Shown here: one piece after another, positions 44,076 through 53,486 of the stretch | Numbering within the stretch: position 1 is the stretch's first letter | Layout of the letters: each line of letters starts with the position of its first letter | DNA from: Rhizobium leguminosarum | GTDB lineage: Bacteria > Pseudomonadota > Alphaproteobacteria > Rhizobiales > Rhizobiaceae | Direction: 5' to 3' | NCBI RefSeq assembly: GCF_002953715.1 | Contig: NZ_CP025014.1 | Span: forward strand, 372,001 to 436,000 | Length of the DNA: 64,000 nt | The notes under the pieces: model-generated | What the model was told of the DNA's origin: nothing | What the model saw: the letters and a program-made list of their open reading frames with translations, nothing else | The model's database searches: none | Position numbers and translations under genes: made by a program

Positions 44076-44729
44076 ATGTCGCAGGCGGCACTGACGATTT
44101 CCTCGAAGAACTACTCCTCATGGTCTCTGCGCGGCTGGCTGCTGTGCCGGATGGCCGGGCTGGACTTCGCCGAAGTCCTTGTGGAGATGGATGACGAAGC
44201 GCGCCAGGAACTGCTTCTGCTTTCACCGTCAGTTCTGGTGCCGAGGCTGACCCATGACGACGTGACGGTCTGGGACACGCTGGCGATCGCCGAATATCTC
44301 CACGAAGTGACGCCCACTGCGGGGCTCTGGCCCACCGAGCGCGCAGCGCGCGCCCGCTGCCGGTCGGTCTCGGGCGAGATGCATTCGGGTTTCCACAATC
44401 TGCGCTCGGCATTGCCGATGAACCTCAAGGCGCGGCATGAGCGGTTCAAGATATTTTCAGGCGCCCGGCCCGATGTCGAGCGCGTCAAGGCGATCTGGTC
44501 CGAATGCCTCGAGGCAAGCAGCGGGCCCTGGCTGTTCGGGACCGCGCCGACCGTGGCCGATGCGATGTACGCGCCGGTCTGCACCCGCTTTCGCACCTAT
44601 GCGGTGGAACTGGAGCCGCGGCTTGCGGCCTATGTCGAGACGGTGCTGTCCTGGCCGCTGATGGGCGAATGGACCGAAGGGGCGTTGATCGAGCCGGACG
44701 AGATCGTCGAGCTGGAAGTCGAGTTCTGA
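44076..44729 (+). CDS. Glutathione S-transferase family protein
   Basis: 217 residues. A thioredoxin-like N-terminal domain (SSKNYSSWSLRGWLLCRMAGLDF, then LVPRLTHDD and DTLAIAEYL) is followed by an all-helical C-terminal domain with DAMYAPVCTRFRTY. AAGGA lies 8 bases before the ATG. Conjugation substrate unknown. An in-frame extension upstream crosses the phaZ promoter and is rejected. Confidence 0.88.
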   Translation: MSQAALTISSKNYSSWSLRGWLLCRMAGLDFAEVLVEMDDEARQELLLLSPSVLVPRLTHDDVTVWDTLAIAEYLHEVTPTAGLWPTERAARARCRSVSGEMHSGFHNLRSALPMNLKARHERFKIFSGARPDVERVKAIWSECLEASSGPWLFGTAPTVADAMYAPVCTRFRTYAVELEPRLAAYVETVLSWPLMGEWTEGALIEPDEIVELEVEF

Positions 44730-44843
44730 CGGAAACACGGCCGGGCGGCTCCGCATCGATTTTCACGGTCGAATTAAGAGTTGCCTGGAAGGTGAGCGGC
44801 GCATAAAGCAGATGCAGTGCCACATGCCGCGAAGCCTGGACCG

Positions 44844-45662
44844 ATGAACAGAGATTATTATTCCAAACTCGGCGGATTGCCGCCGCAAACCGAGCTGCTT
44901 TCCAGCAAGGCTGTCTTCACCACAGCCTATGCGGTCATCCCGCGCAGCGTCATGACCGACATCGTCACCAGCGTCCTTCCGCATTGGGCGGGGACACGGG
45001 CATGGGTTCTCTCCCGGCCGCTCTCCGGCTTCTCCGAGACCTTCTCGCAATATGTGATGGAAGTTCAGCCGGGCGGCGGAAGCGACCGGCCGGAGCCCGA
45101 CAAGCGGGCCGAAGCGGTTCTGTTCGTCGTCGAAGGCGAGATGACCGTGGAACTCGACGGCGTCACCCATGCGCTCCGCGCCGGCTCGTTCGCCTATCTT
45201 CCAGCGGGTTCGGTCTGGCGCCTGAAAAACGGCGGCTCGACTGCGGCAAAATTCCACTGGATTCGAAAGGCCTTTCAGGAGGTCGAGGGGCTGGAGCCGC
45301 CACCGGCGATCGTCACGCATGAGGACGAACACGCCATCTCGGCAATGCCCGACACCGATGGACGCTGGGGGACGACCCGGTTCATCGATCCGGCAGATGT
45401 CCGCTACGACATGCACGTGAATATCGTGACTCTGGAGCCGGGTGCCGTGATCCCCTTCATGGAAACCCATGTCATGGAACATGGTCTCTATGTGCTGGAA
45501 GGAAAAGCCGTCTATCGGCTGAACCAGGATTGGGTCGAGGTCGAGGCCGGCGACTTCATGTGGCTGCGCTCCTTCTGCCCGCAGGCATGTTACGCCGGCG
45601 GCCCCGGCCGGTTCCGCTATCTGCTCTACAAGGATGTCAACCGTCACATGACGCTCTGGTAG
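44844..45662 (+). CDS. allE: (S)-ureidoglycine aminohydrolase
   Basis: 272 residues forming two cupin domains: opening YYSKLGGLPPQTELLSSKAVFTTAYAVIP, first cupin FVVEGEMTVEL, second cupin HVMEHGLYVLEGKAVYRLN with His/Glu metal ligands, ending YLLYKDVNRHM. The manganese enzyme converts ureidoglycine to ureidoglycolate and ammonia in purine (allantoin) degradation. An upstream GTG at 44817 is possible but less likely. Other allantoin genes are not in the window. Confidence 0.88.
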   Translation: MNRDYYSKLGGLPPQTELLSSKAVFTTAYAVIPRSVMTDIVTSVLPHWAGTRAWVLSRPLSGFSETFSQYVMEVQPGGGSDRPEPDKRAEAVLFVVEGEMTVELDGVTHALRAGSFAYLPAGSVWRLKNGGSTAAKFHWIRKAFQEVEGLEPPPAIVTHEDEHAISAMPDTDGRWGTTRFIDPADVRYDMHVNIVTLEPGAVIPFMETHVMEHGLYVLEGKAVYRLNQDWVEVEAGDFMWLRSFCPQACYAGGPGRFRYLLYKDVNRHMTLW

Positions 45663-45680
45663 GAGCTATGGTGAGGGACG

Positions 45681-46214
45681 ATGCAGCTCGAAACTGAACG
45701 TCTGATTTTGAGACCCTGGCAACGGCAGGATCGCAAGCCCTTCGCTGCGATCAATGCCGAGCCCGACGTCGTCCGATATCTCAATCCTCTGAGCGACGAA
45801 CAGTCGAATGCGATGCTCGACCGCATCGACCTTCACTTCGAGGATCATGGCTGGGGGTTCTGGGCGCTGGAGGAGAAGGCGAGCGGCGCGTTGATCGGCA
45901 TGTGCGGCCTCGCCAAGGTTTCACCTGCTTTGCCATTTGCCCCGGCAGTCGAAATCGGTTGGCGGCTTTCAGCCTCGCGGCACGGCGCCGGATATGCGCG
46001 CGAGGCCGCGGAACGGTCTCTCGACTTTGCGTTCAACGATCTGAAGCTTGACCGCATCGTCAGCTTCACGGTGCCCGCAAACAGCAATTCCTGGGGTTTG
46101 ATGAGACGACTGGGGATGAACCGGATCGGTGAGTTCGATCATCCCAATTTGGCTGAAGGGCATCCGTTGCGCCGTCACGTGCTCTACGAATTGCGATCAT
46201 CAAACGGTATTTGA
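45681..46214 (+). CDS. GNAT acetyltransferase, RimJ/RimL-like
   Basis: 177 residues. The opening LETERLILRPWQRQD and the motif WRLSASRHGAGYAREA, followed by VPANSNSWGLMRRLGM, mark the RimJ/RimL type. GAGGGACG precedes the ATG. It follows allE by 18 bases and may be cotranscribed. Acceptor unknown. Confidence 0.88.
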   Translation: MQLETERLILRPWQRQDRKPFAAINAEPDVVRYLNPLSDEQSNAMLDRIDLHFEDHGWGFWALEEKASGALIGMCGLAKVSPALPFAPAVEIGWRLSASRHGAGYAREAAERSLDFAFNDLKLDRIVSFTVPANSNSWGLMRRLGMNRIGEFDHPNLAEGHPLRRHVLYELRSSNGI

Positions 46215-46576
46215 ACCCAGCCGCCGATCGGCACCAACTACGAGGGGCGCTCCCACAATTACACAACTTATAATTGTAAAAGTGGCGTAATCTATCTTAT
46301 GGAACTGAACGCGCATTTGCCAACGACGTGGCTGCGGTCGGAAGACCGGATTTTCTAGGAACGATTCACGGAAATACCCGACGACGCGAGCCGGCAGCAT
46401 ACGGGAAGTGGCGCCGCTGCGCATAGTGATGATCGTCGAGTTCAAACGGCCCGGACGGACAAGATACCGCATGGTCGAGGATTTTGTGGAAGATCGCCCA
46501 ATATCTGCGTCAATTGAAGAGTCGATCGATCGAGGTGTTCAACCGAAAAGGGACGGCAAGAATGCCGCCCCTATAT
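46215..46576. other. Intergenic region without a supported gene
   Basis: 362 bases with an AT-rich patch near 46255-46300. Open frames on both strands lack ribosome-binding sites and recognisable families. It separates the end of the GNAT gene from the end of the convergent SH3-domain gene; no clear terminator seen. Confidence 0.5.
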
Positions 46577-47422
46577 TCAGTTGTTGCAATTCGGATCCTT
46601 TGGATCGCAGGCGCCACGCGGCCTCCTACGATCATTACCCGGCGTGCGGTGATCGCCTCCGCGCCGGATGTCGCGGCTATTGTCGTCGTCGTTGCCCCGA
46701 CGCTGAAAGTCACGTCGAACACGGTTGCCACCGTCATTGCCGTCGCGGCGGAAATCCGGTCGGCGCTCGAATTGCGGGCGGCGGTTCTGGTCATCGACGG
46801 CATCCCGCCTGCGATTGTCGCGATCGCGCGTAAAAGCGGGTTGACGTTCCTGGTCGCGATTGACGTTCGGGCGGCGACTGTCATCCGGCGCCCGATCAAA
46901 GTCAGGCCTACGATCGAATTCGGGGCGCCGGCCAGTGTCAAGCCGCCGATCAGAATCAGGTCGCCTGTCCAAATCCAGACGACGGTCGACGTCGCGGGGC
47001 GACGGCGGGCGGTAGAAATCGGGGCCGCGGCGCCAGCGGTCCCGGTCACGGTAGAAATCGCGGTTGCGGTAATAGCGGTCCCAATAGTTGCCAACGCTGA
47101 AGACCACCGTGGGAATGCCTAGTGGGCGATAATATTCCGGGCCGACATAGACGCGGCGGCTCTGATAGAGCACCTGGACATAGCGACCAGCAACCCAGCC
47201 ACGGCCACCATAGAATTCAACGTCGCACCATGGAACGTCCGCAAGGCACCCGTGAATTTCGACGGATTCGCCAGCAGGAATAACGGCAACCGCGGGATAA
47301 CCGGTACTTGGACCGGCACGCATGTTGACGTTCGCTGTCGAATAGCCTTCGGCAGCTTGGGCTAAAGCGGGCGCCAGCAAAAGCAGACTTGCTGCAGCAA
47401 TCTTGAGAAGGGTGTGTCTCAC
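46577..47422 (-). CDS. Secreted bacterial SH3-domain protein with Asp/Arg-rich repetitive tail
   Basis: 281 residues. A signal peptide of about 22 residues (cleavage near AQA) is followed by an SH3b domain at about 25-85: STANVNMRAGPSTGYPAVAVIP and WCDVEFYGGRGWVAGRYV. The remaining two thirds are low-complexity, dominated by Arg, Asp, Asn and Pro with repeated D-R-R-P units, ending ACDPKDPNCNN with two cysteines. The GTG start has GGGAG 6 bases upstream. SH3b domains often bind peptidoglycan; the basic-acidic tail may bind cell-wall polymers. Function unproved. Confidence 0.82.
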   Translation of the reverse strand: MRHTLLKIAAASLLLLAPALAQAAEGYSTANVNMRAGPSTGYPAVAVIPAGESVEIHGCLADVPWCDVEFYGGRGWVAGRYVQVLYQSRRVYVGPEYYRPLGIPTVVFSVGNYWDRYYRNRDFYRDRDRWRRGPDFYRPPSPRDVDRRLDLDRRPDSDRRLDTGRRPEFDRRPDFDRAPDDSRRPNVNRDQERQPAFTRDRDNRRRDAVDDQNRRPQFERRPDFRRDGNDGGNRVRRDFQRRGNDDDNSRDIRRGGDHRTPGNDRRRPRGACDPKDPNCNN

Positions 47423-47829
47423 GTTCAACTCCCTGCCGGTGCGGCCATAGTGTCACCGTGAATTTGTTGGACGCCTTCCATGGCTATAAAATAGTTAAGC
47501 GCTGGCAGCCGTTTACGAGGCGTCTCTGACCCATTTCATCTTGTTATGATTTATAGCGCCGTGCCGATGAACGCAGTTTGAACGTAATAATTGGATTACT
47601 TCTAGGTTTTGTTGTTCACAAGCGCACCCGCATTCTCTTCGGTCATCGTCGCGAACTTTCCACCGGACAAGTATTCTTGATGAGACCCGCGGCTACCCGA
47701 AGATCATGCTCTGCGTGCGCGCCTCGCCGCATAGTGAACGGCAGCGCCAGGCAACAGTACCTTCCGTCGCGGGCATATTGAAATACGCTCCAAAGATCAC
47801 GATCTGAGATTGGCAATCGGAGCCCTGAA
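47423..47829. other. Intergenic region without a supported gene
   Basis: About 400 bases, less GC-rich than the surroundings. It contains the promoter side of the SH3-domain gene. No frame with a convincing start was found. Confidence 0.5.
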
Positions 47830-48195
47830 GTGCTGTACCTCATCCCTGCCCTGTTCGTCATTGCGTGCGCGATTTTCGTGGGAAGGTCCTATGCTATCAA
47901 GGCGCGACTAGCCCAGGCCATGCTTGACCGAGCAATTGCACGAAAGCTTTCCACATCTCCTCTGAACCTGGAGGTGATGCACTTGAGGGAGCAAAATGCG
48001 GTGATGCGCAACCTCCTCCTAGACATGGTAGAGAACGAGACATCGGTTGCGACCGACCAAACAAAGTCGGAGCAAGCTCGCGCGTTGAGCGCCAGGACAA
48101 AGCGGCGACGGGAGATCTTCGGAGAAGCCGTATTCGTGCTGCAGCAAAACGAGAGACCCCAGGCATCAAATCAGAATCATAAGATTGCCGGTTAA
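47830..48195 (+). CDS. Putative membrane-anchored small protein
   Basis: 121 residues from a GTG with GGAG 7 bases upstream. An N-terminal hydrophobic helix (LYLIPALFVIACAIFVG) is followed by a basic helical segment and a charged tail ending NQNHKIAG. Codon use is less GC-biased than in neighbours. No family recognised; it could be an orphan gene. Confidence 0.45.
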   Translation: MLYLIPALFVIACAIFVGRSYAIKARLAQAMLDRAIARKLSTSPLNLEVMHLREQNAVMRNLLLDMVENETSVATDQTKSEQARALSARTKRRREIFGEAVFVLQQNERPQASNQNHKIAG

Positions 48196-48650
48196 GTCAC
48201 CGCTTACAAAACAAGTGAGGCCAAAATTGTTCGGGGGCATGGTGAGACAGTTACAGTAGCACCTCGGTAAGTGGCGATTGGGAAAACTGCATTTCCTTCG
48301 TCTTGTTATGTGAAATCATCACCGAACGGAATGATTGAACTAACGGATCAATGTCTTGGGGGAAAGTTTTAAGTTCCGGTGTGAGGACTAAGCGACGACA
48401 GCGCCTGCGGCATGCACCACTAGTTGATGGACTACGCCCATTTGGGTGCGCGGATATTACTGTGATCCGGTAGCCCTGCGCTGCTACCAAACGTTCGGAA
48501 ACTTGCCAATCGCGCGCTCTGCGTGTTGAAGCTGATTGGATTGTCAACACCGTAGCAACACAACTGGCTTGTGGCCGACGGTAGATCTGCCCGTGCGACC
48601 GATCTGTCGGAGTTGTCAAAGAGACTCAATTATTCTCGGAGTTTTATTCG
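48196..48650. other. Intergenic region without a supported gene
   Basis: 455 bases of lower-GC DNA. Short open frames on both strands show no ribosome-binding site with protein-like composition. No repeat or RNA element recognised. Confidence 0.5.
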
Positions 48651-48869
48651 TCAGGCCGTTCGTCCAAGGGTGGAAAGTGCATCCTGCAGTCTAAGCGCCG
48701 CCAGCGCCTCGGTTGCCTCATCCGAAGACCATCCCGCTTCCAGCGCCGCAGACAGGACCAGCGATTCCGTTTGAAGCTCGAGCTTCTCGTAAAGCGGCTC
48801 GATGGCTTCGCGCGCTGTTACAACGTGCTGGTCTGGTGGGGTGATGGGTGTCGCGGCAACCGTAGGCAT
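48651..48869 (-). CDS. Small helical protein of unknown function
   Basis: 72 residues, MPTVAATPITPPDQHVV to LQDALSTLGRTA, with an Ala/Leu/Glu-rich helical C-terminal half. A very good AGGAGGAG site precedes the ATG. It stands alone, 90 bases after the pirin gene's end. No domain recognised. Confidence 0.55.
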   Translation of the reverse strand: MPTVAATPITPPDQHVVTAREAIEPLYEKLELQTESLVLSAALEAGWSSDEATEALAALRLQDALSTLGRTA

Positions 48870-48962
48870 GAAATGCTCCTCCTATTGAACGCTAAGGTTC
48901 GAAACCCGTTAGGGGCATCCTTGTTCCATTCATATCGCCTTTTCGGTCTTCGAGCGGCGATG

Positions 48963-49775
48963 CTAAAGATGACGACGCCACATATGGCGAAATTTCTTCC
49001 ATCGCAGGAACGCGCGAATAATGATTGCCGGCGGGATCTTCTTGTGGTCGCCGACAGTCCCCTGCCTGGTGATAGATGCGTTCGGGTCGAGCAGAAACGC
49101 GACCAACGTGCTTGCACTCTGCGCCTCTACTTCGAGCTTGTCATCAGATAAATGCAGCCCCTGCTCGCCTTCGGCGAAGGTCTGCTTATCGACGACAACG
49201 GAACCGCTAAAGACATAGAAATAGAGGTCTCGGCCTTGTTTCTGCGGGAATTCCACCCGTACGCCTGCGTCCAGCCGCATGTCGAAGAAGTCGACTGCGC
49301 TGCGGACATAGAAGGGCGCGCCCTCTCCTTCCTGCCCGATCAGGTGTCGCCAGACGTTTGCCGCGGCAGCTGGCACCGGCCCGTGCTGGATCTTCGGCTC
49401 CAGATCGACCGCATAAGGGCGAACGAGGATCTGCAGCATTCGCAGAGGCGGATCGGATGCCAGCGTCTCTTCGGAATGCCATAAGCTTTTTCCGGCATTC
49501 ATCACCATCAGATGGTCGCGGTCGATCACCAACCGGCCAGCGGCCTTGTCGTCGTGACGCATGACGCCTTCGGGCACCCAGGAAATGATCTCGTCGTTTC
49601 TATGCTCGTGCATGGCGATCAGGCGACCGGGATCGAGGATGGATTCAACGATCATGGCGAGGGGGCCATGGCCGTGATCGGTCGGCTTTGGCTTCAACCA
49701 GCCCGGCATGTTGACATGCGCGACGAAACCTCCCGCATCCCGCACCACGAATGTTCGTTCGCCCTTGAGCAACAT
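48963..49775 (-). CDS. Pirin-family bicupin protein
   Basis: 270 residues. The N-terminal cupin carries AMHEHRNDEIISWVPEGVMRHDD, close to the pirin metal-binding pattern; the second domain includes FYVFSGSVVVDKQTFAEGEQ. GGAGG lies 5 bases before the ATG at 49775. The end, RAFLRWKKFRHMWRRHL, is unusually basic. Pirins range from quercetinases to redox regulators; the role here is unknown. Confidence 0.85.
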   Translation of the reverse strand: MLLKGERTFVVRDAGGFVAHVNMPGWLKPKPTDHGHGPLAMIVESILDPGRLIAMHEHRNDEIISWVPEGVMRHDDKAAGRLVIDRDHLMVMNAGKSLWHSEETLASDPPLRMLQILVRPYAVDLEPKIQHGPVPAAAANVWRHLIGQEGEGAPFYVRSAVDFFDMRLDAGVRVEFPQKQGRDLYFYVFSGSVVVDKQTFAEGEQGLHLSDDKLEVEAQSASTLVAFLLDPNASITRQGTVGDHKKIPPAIIIRAFLRWKKFRHMWRRHL

Positions 49776-49862
49776 CGCATCCTCCATGCTTGCAAGGCAA
49801 TGACGACACCAGGCCATTACCGCTCGTGATCAAGAATCACGGTCGGCGCGTTCGTCCAGGCA

Positions 49863-51623
49863 TTACAAATCAATCACGATGTCGCCCTCAGGTTTTGCGC
49901 AGCAAATCAGCACATTCCCATCCGCCGGCGCGTCGACGGGGTCCGGCCGGTAGCCGACGCTTCCTTCCACAAGTCCGGTCTCGCAAGTGTGACAGACGCC
50001 GGTTCGGCACGACCATCGCACCGGTACGTCGCAGGCCTCGGCCAGTTCGAGCAAGCTCTGGAATGTCGGCTCCCAGCGCACATTGAGACCGGTGCGGGCA
50101 AACGACACCAGCGGCCCCGAGCCTGGAAGCCCTGCCGGCAAATGTGGCTGCCGGCGAGATGAGGCAGCTATGCCGGGGGTCATCGCAGGACCGGCGCCAA
50201 ACATCTCGGTGCGGATGCGATCCGGCGCGATGCCCAAGGCTGCAAGGCCGACGGTCAGATCGCTCATGAAGCTCGACGGTCCGCAGACATAGACGTCACA
50301 ATCGCGCGGCAGGTTGAGCGATTTGAGCGCCTGCGCATCCAGATGGCCGCGAGCGTCGAAATCTATATCAGGCCGATCCTTGGGGTCGGGAGAGCTGTAG
50401 CAAATGTGGCTGTGATGATGAGCGAGCGCCTTAAGCAGCCCGCGCGCCTCCTCGGCAAACGGATGTTCGCGGCCATTGCGGGTTCCATATAACCACCAGA
50501 CCTCCCGCGTTGATGCTTCGGCCGCCAAAACATGAAGCATCGCCAGCACCGGCGTCACTCCGATCCCGGCACTCATCAGAACAACCGGCCTATCGCCCGG
50601 CCGCAATGTGAAACTGCCGCGTGCAGCACTTGCCTGCACGATGTCGCCAACCTGCAGCTCGTCGTCGATGTAGCCGCTGGCTGCGCCATGGGCCTCCCGC
50701 TTGACGCTGACGCGATAGCGGGTGGCGCCGGGCTCGCCTGACAGCGAATAGCTACGCATCAGCGCAGGCGCCGAAGCCGGCCCGAGCCGTAGCACCACGA
50801 ACTGCCCGGGGAGTGCGGCGGAAACAGGTTGGCCATCCGCAGGTTCGAGTACGAGGGAAACCACGCTGCCGCTTTCGCGCACCTTGCGCGACACACGCAG
50901 CGGGCGGAACCCGCGCCATGCCGGAGGTGTGCCGGACGCGGCTGTCAGCCCGGCATTTCCTGTCGTCGCGCCCTGCTTCCGCTCCTGCTTGAGCAGCGCT
51001 TGGAAAGAACGACGCCAGCCTGGGCTCAGTGCCGGGATGCGCAGCGCACGTTCCAACTGATCGCGGGGGTGGCCCGGCATATAAAGCAATGCGTTGATCT
51101 CGAAAACGCTCATGCCCTCAGGCCCGGACGCCACTTTCGTGATCTCGTCGCCGGCCTGCACTTCCCCTTCCTCCATCACACGGAAATAGAAACCAGGCCG
51201 ACCGTGTTTGACCACCAGCGCAGCCATCTCCGGCTCGTCCATGCGTATGCCGAGCCGGTAACAGGTGACGCGTGGTTGCGTCACTTCGAACAAAGCGCCG
51301 CCGATCCGGTAACGGTCTCCAATGCATACCTCGGCGTCGGGCAAGCCATCGACGGTGAAATTCTCGCCGAACTGCCCGTAGACGAAGTCGTCTCGGCGCA
51401 ATTGCTCCTGCCAGTACCGATAGGACTCGATTTGATAGACAAAGACTGCGCGGCGTTCGCCGCCGTGGCCGGCCAGGTCGCCTTGTCCATCGCCGTCCAC
51501 GTTCAGGCGCCGCACCATACGCGGGCCGTCGACCGGCGTCTTCCAAATGGCCGTGTTGACGATCTTGCCTTGCCAGGTGACGTCGCGCGGCAGGCCTACA
51601 TTGACCGAAAGCAAGTGTACCAT
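49863..51623 (-). CDS. MOSC domain fused to FAD/NAD oxidoreductase and 2Fe-2S ferredoxin
   Basis: 586 residues in three parts. A MOSC domain (YiiM-like) covers about 1-160, with GERRAVFVYQIESY and FGENFTVDGL, then a short helical YiiM segment. A ferredoxin-reductase-type FAD and NAD module covers about 240-475, with LMRSYSLSG, VLMSAGIGVTPVLAML and VYVCGPSSFM. A C-terminal plant-type ferredoxin covers about 500-586, with CRTGVCHTC and a later Cys. MOSC domains handle molybdenum cofactor or N-hydroxylated purine reduction, so this may be a self-contained reductase. It precedes the pirin gene on the same strand. Confidence 0.88.
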   Translation of the reverse strand: MVHLLSVNVGLPRDVTWQGKIVNTAIWKTPVDGPRMVRRLNVDGDGQGDLAGHGGERRAVFVYQIESYRYWQEQLRRDDFVYGQFGENFTVDGLPDAEVCIGDRYRIGGALFEVTQPRVTCYRLGIRMDEPEMAALVVKHGRPGFYFRVMEEGEVQAGDEITKVASGPEGMSVFEINALLYMPGHPRDQLERALRIPALSPGWRRSFQALLKQERKQGATTGNAGLTAASGTPPAWRGFRPLRVSRKVRESGSVVSLVLEPADGQPVSAALPGQFVVLRLGPASAPALMRSYSLSGEPGATRYRVSVKREAHGAASGYIDDELQVGDIVQASAARGSFTLRPGDRPVVLMSAGIGVTPVLAMLHVLAAEASTREVWWLYGTRNGREHPFAEEARGLLKALAHHHSHICYSSPDPKDRPDIDFDARGHLDAQALKSLNLPRDCDVYVCGPSSFMSDLTVGLAALGIAPDRIRTEMFGAGPAMTPGIAASSRRQPHLPAGLPGSGPLVSFARTGLNVRWEPTFQSLLELAEACDVPVRWSCRTGVCHTCETGLVEGSVGYRPDPVDAPADGNVLICCAKPEGDIVIDL

Positions 51624-51675
51624 GACATTTCTCCCGAATGACGATCACCGCAATCTCGAGATCGACGGAGGATGG

Positions 51676-52233
51676 CTACAACGTCAATCTCAGCTCGAGA
51701 TAGTGTTCGGTCAATGTCGTCAAGGTGAAGGCTCTGTTGAGGCCACTCGGATTTGGCAACAGCCATATGACGGCGCCGGCAAATTCCTCGGGCTGCCGCC
51801 CCCATTCAACATCGGCTCGAAGACTGATGGCCGCGTATGCCGCCTTTCCAAGAAAGGCCAGATTGGCTGGCGCAAACTTTCGTATCTTGTTTTCCAGGAC
51901 GGGCGCGGCGCTGAGATAATCCTGCCTCTTGAGCTCGCTTGCGCTTTTCGTGGGACGTGAAACCGCCGATGTCAGACCACAGCCATATTGCAATAGCGCG
52001 TGCTCTTCATCAGCGCGCAGCAACCGCGGTGTAAATCCAGCCAGATGCAAGACCCGCCAAAAACGGTTGCTCGGGTTCGAGAAATTATGCCCATCGCGAA
52101 CGGCGGACAGAGCCGGATTCAATCCGCAGAAAACCACGGAAAGGCCAGGAGCGAGGATTTCCGACAATCCGGCTTTCGGCATCGTGGAGGCGTCTGGACA
52201 ATCAAGTTCCGCGGACATGGCATCATCTTGCAT
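51676..52233 (-). CDS. mug: G/U mismatch-specific uracil-DNA glycosylase
   Basis: 185 residues of the Mug/TDG family. Motif 1 is VVFCGLNPALSA with the Asn that activates water, and motif 2 is LPNPSGLNR. It removes U and ethenocytosine opposite G. The start is uncertain; ATG at 52218 is an alternative. It lies 52 bases upstream of the MOSC gene but the functions are unrelated. Confidence 0.88.
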   Translation of the reverse strand: MQDDAMSAELDCPDASTMPKAGLSEILAPGLSVVFCGLNPALSAVRDGHNFSNPSNRFWRVLHLAGFTPRLLRADEEHALLQYGCGLTSAVSRPTKSASELKRQDYLSAAPVLENKIRKFAPANLAFLGKAAYAAISLRADVEWGRQPEEFAGAVIWLLPNPSGLNRAFTLTTLTEHYLELRLTL

Positions 52234-52382
52234 TATGGGACATCGCTCGAATTTAGCCTGTCAAATACACCAACCATGCGTCGATCGGACGGTGCTAATC
52301 ATCTTGCTGAAAATGCCGATGAATGGCCTTAGTGGCAATTTGAAAAATATCGGGCGCAATCGATTCTTTGACGGGATCTACA

Positions 52383-52868
52383 ATGACCACCGAAGCAGCG
52401 CGTAATTCGCATCCCATCTATTTCATCGGAGCTTTTGCCACGGGTGGGCTCCTGACGTTCATGGTGCACCTCAATGGGGAGTTGGCCCGTTATGGGAATC
52501 CCCTGTTCTCATCGTGGATCGCTCACGGCACAGGCATCATAGCAGCCGTCATTCTTCTCCTGGTGGTCCATCGCCGACGCACGCCGAGGCCAGAAAAAGC
52601 CCCCAACGCGCCTTGGTGGGCTTATTTCGGTGGGATATCCGGCGCGGCAACGGTCATTCTGACTTCGACCGCGGTCAACTCACCGCTCGGGCTCTCCGGC
52701 ACCTTGGCTTTGGGTTTGGCAGGCCAGGTCGCTTTCAGCGTCGCGGCCGACAGTTGGGGATTGTTTGGTCTGCCAAAGCGGCGTCCAGATACACGAGACA
52801 TCGTAGCACTCGGCTTGGTCGTCACGGGGGCTGCGCTCATTATCCTGTTTGGCCGAGGTGCGGCGTGA
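52383..52868 (+). CDS. DMT-family transporter, DUF606/YdcZ half 1
   Basis: 161 residues with about five hydrophobic helices: YFIGAFATGGLLTFMVHLNGELARYGNPLFSSW, then GISGAATVILTSTAVNSPLG. It is one of two short homologous proteins encoded in tandem, as often found in this DMT subfamily, likely forming a heterodimer. It overlaps the next gene as GTGA. Confidence 0.82.
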   Translation: MTTEAARNSHPIYFIGAFATGGLLTFMVHLNGELARYGNPLFSSWIAHGTGIIAAVILLLVVHRRRTPRPEKAPNAPWWAYFGGISGAATVILTSTAVNSPLGLSGTLALGLAGQVAFSVAADSWGLFGLPKRRPDTRDIVALGLVVTGAALIILFGRGAA

Positions 52869-53305
52869 CGGTGTTCATTCTCCTGGCTTGCCTGGGCGGT
52901 GTGCTCGTCGGCCTCAGTCGTCAGCTCAATGGGCGGTTGAGCATATCCACCACGCCGCTGATTGCATCCTTCTGGAATCATGCCATAGGCTTTGCTGTCC
53001 TCACCTGCCTTGGTCTCTTTGTCGGAGGCCTGCTTCCTGCGGGCGCTGCCGAGGCGCCTTGGTATGCCTATCTGGGTGGTTCCATCGGCGTTGTTTTCGT
53101 GGCGGCGGGCAGTTGGGTCATTGCCCGAATAGGTGCGGTTAATTCGGCCCTGCTGATCATCGGTGGCCAGATGGTAACAGGGGTAGCGTTTGATTATATC
53201 AGCGCCGTTCCCGCATCATTTTGGGCGAACGCGGCCGGAATTGTTCTCATCGTCGGCGGAATGATGGTCAGCCGGCGACGACGCAAAGCCGGCGGCTCGC
53301 AATAG
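52865..53305 (+). CDS. DMT-family transporter, DUF606/YdcZ half 2
   Basis: 146 residues from a GTG. It opens ILLACLGGVLVGLSRQLNGRLS and has GGSIGVVFVAAGSWVIARIG, matching the layout of the first half, with five hydrophobic helices. Substrate unknown. A longer frame reading through the first gene is spurious. Confidence 0.82.
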   Translation: MTVFILLACLGGVLVGLSRQLNGRLSISTTPLIASFWNHAIGFAVLTCLGLFVGGLLPAGAAEAPWYAYLGGSIGVVFVAAGSWVIARIGAVNSALLIIGGQMVTGVAFDYISAVPASFWANAAGIVLIVGGMMVSRRRRKAGGSQ

Positions 53306-53486
53306 CCAAGCGCCGCGTTAAGATTCCGGTGCCATTGCGACCGGGCAATTTCATCGGCCGGTCGCAAGGGGACGGATGGACGGAAGGGAATGGCTCCCCG
53401 CCGTATTTGCTATTGCAAGAGCGGCTAAGACGAGCAGGCACGCGCCCGACAAGCGGAAATAGCCGGGAAGCCCGAGCGGCCGGGAA

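Noticed and set aside
46408..46833. Plus-strand frames opposite the SH3-domain gene
   Set aside because: They mirror the repetitive Arg/Asp codons of the SH3-domain gene on the other strand.
46577..47422. CRISPR-like or tandem DNA repeat array
   Set aside because: The repeats are irregular codons for Arg, Asp and Pro inside a protein gene, without uniform spacer and repeat lengths.
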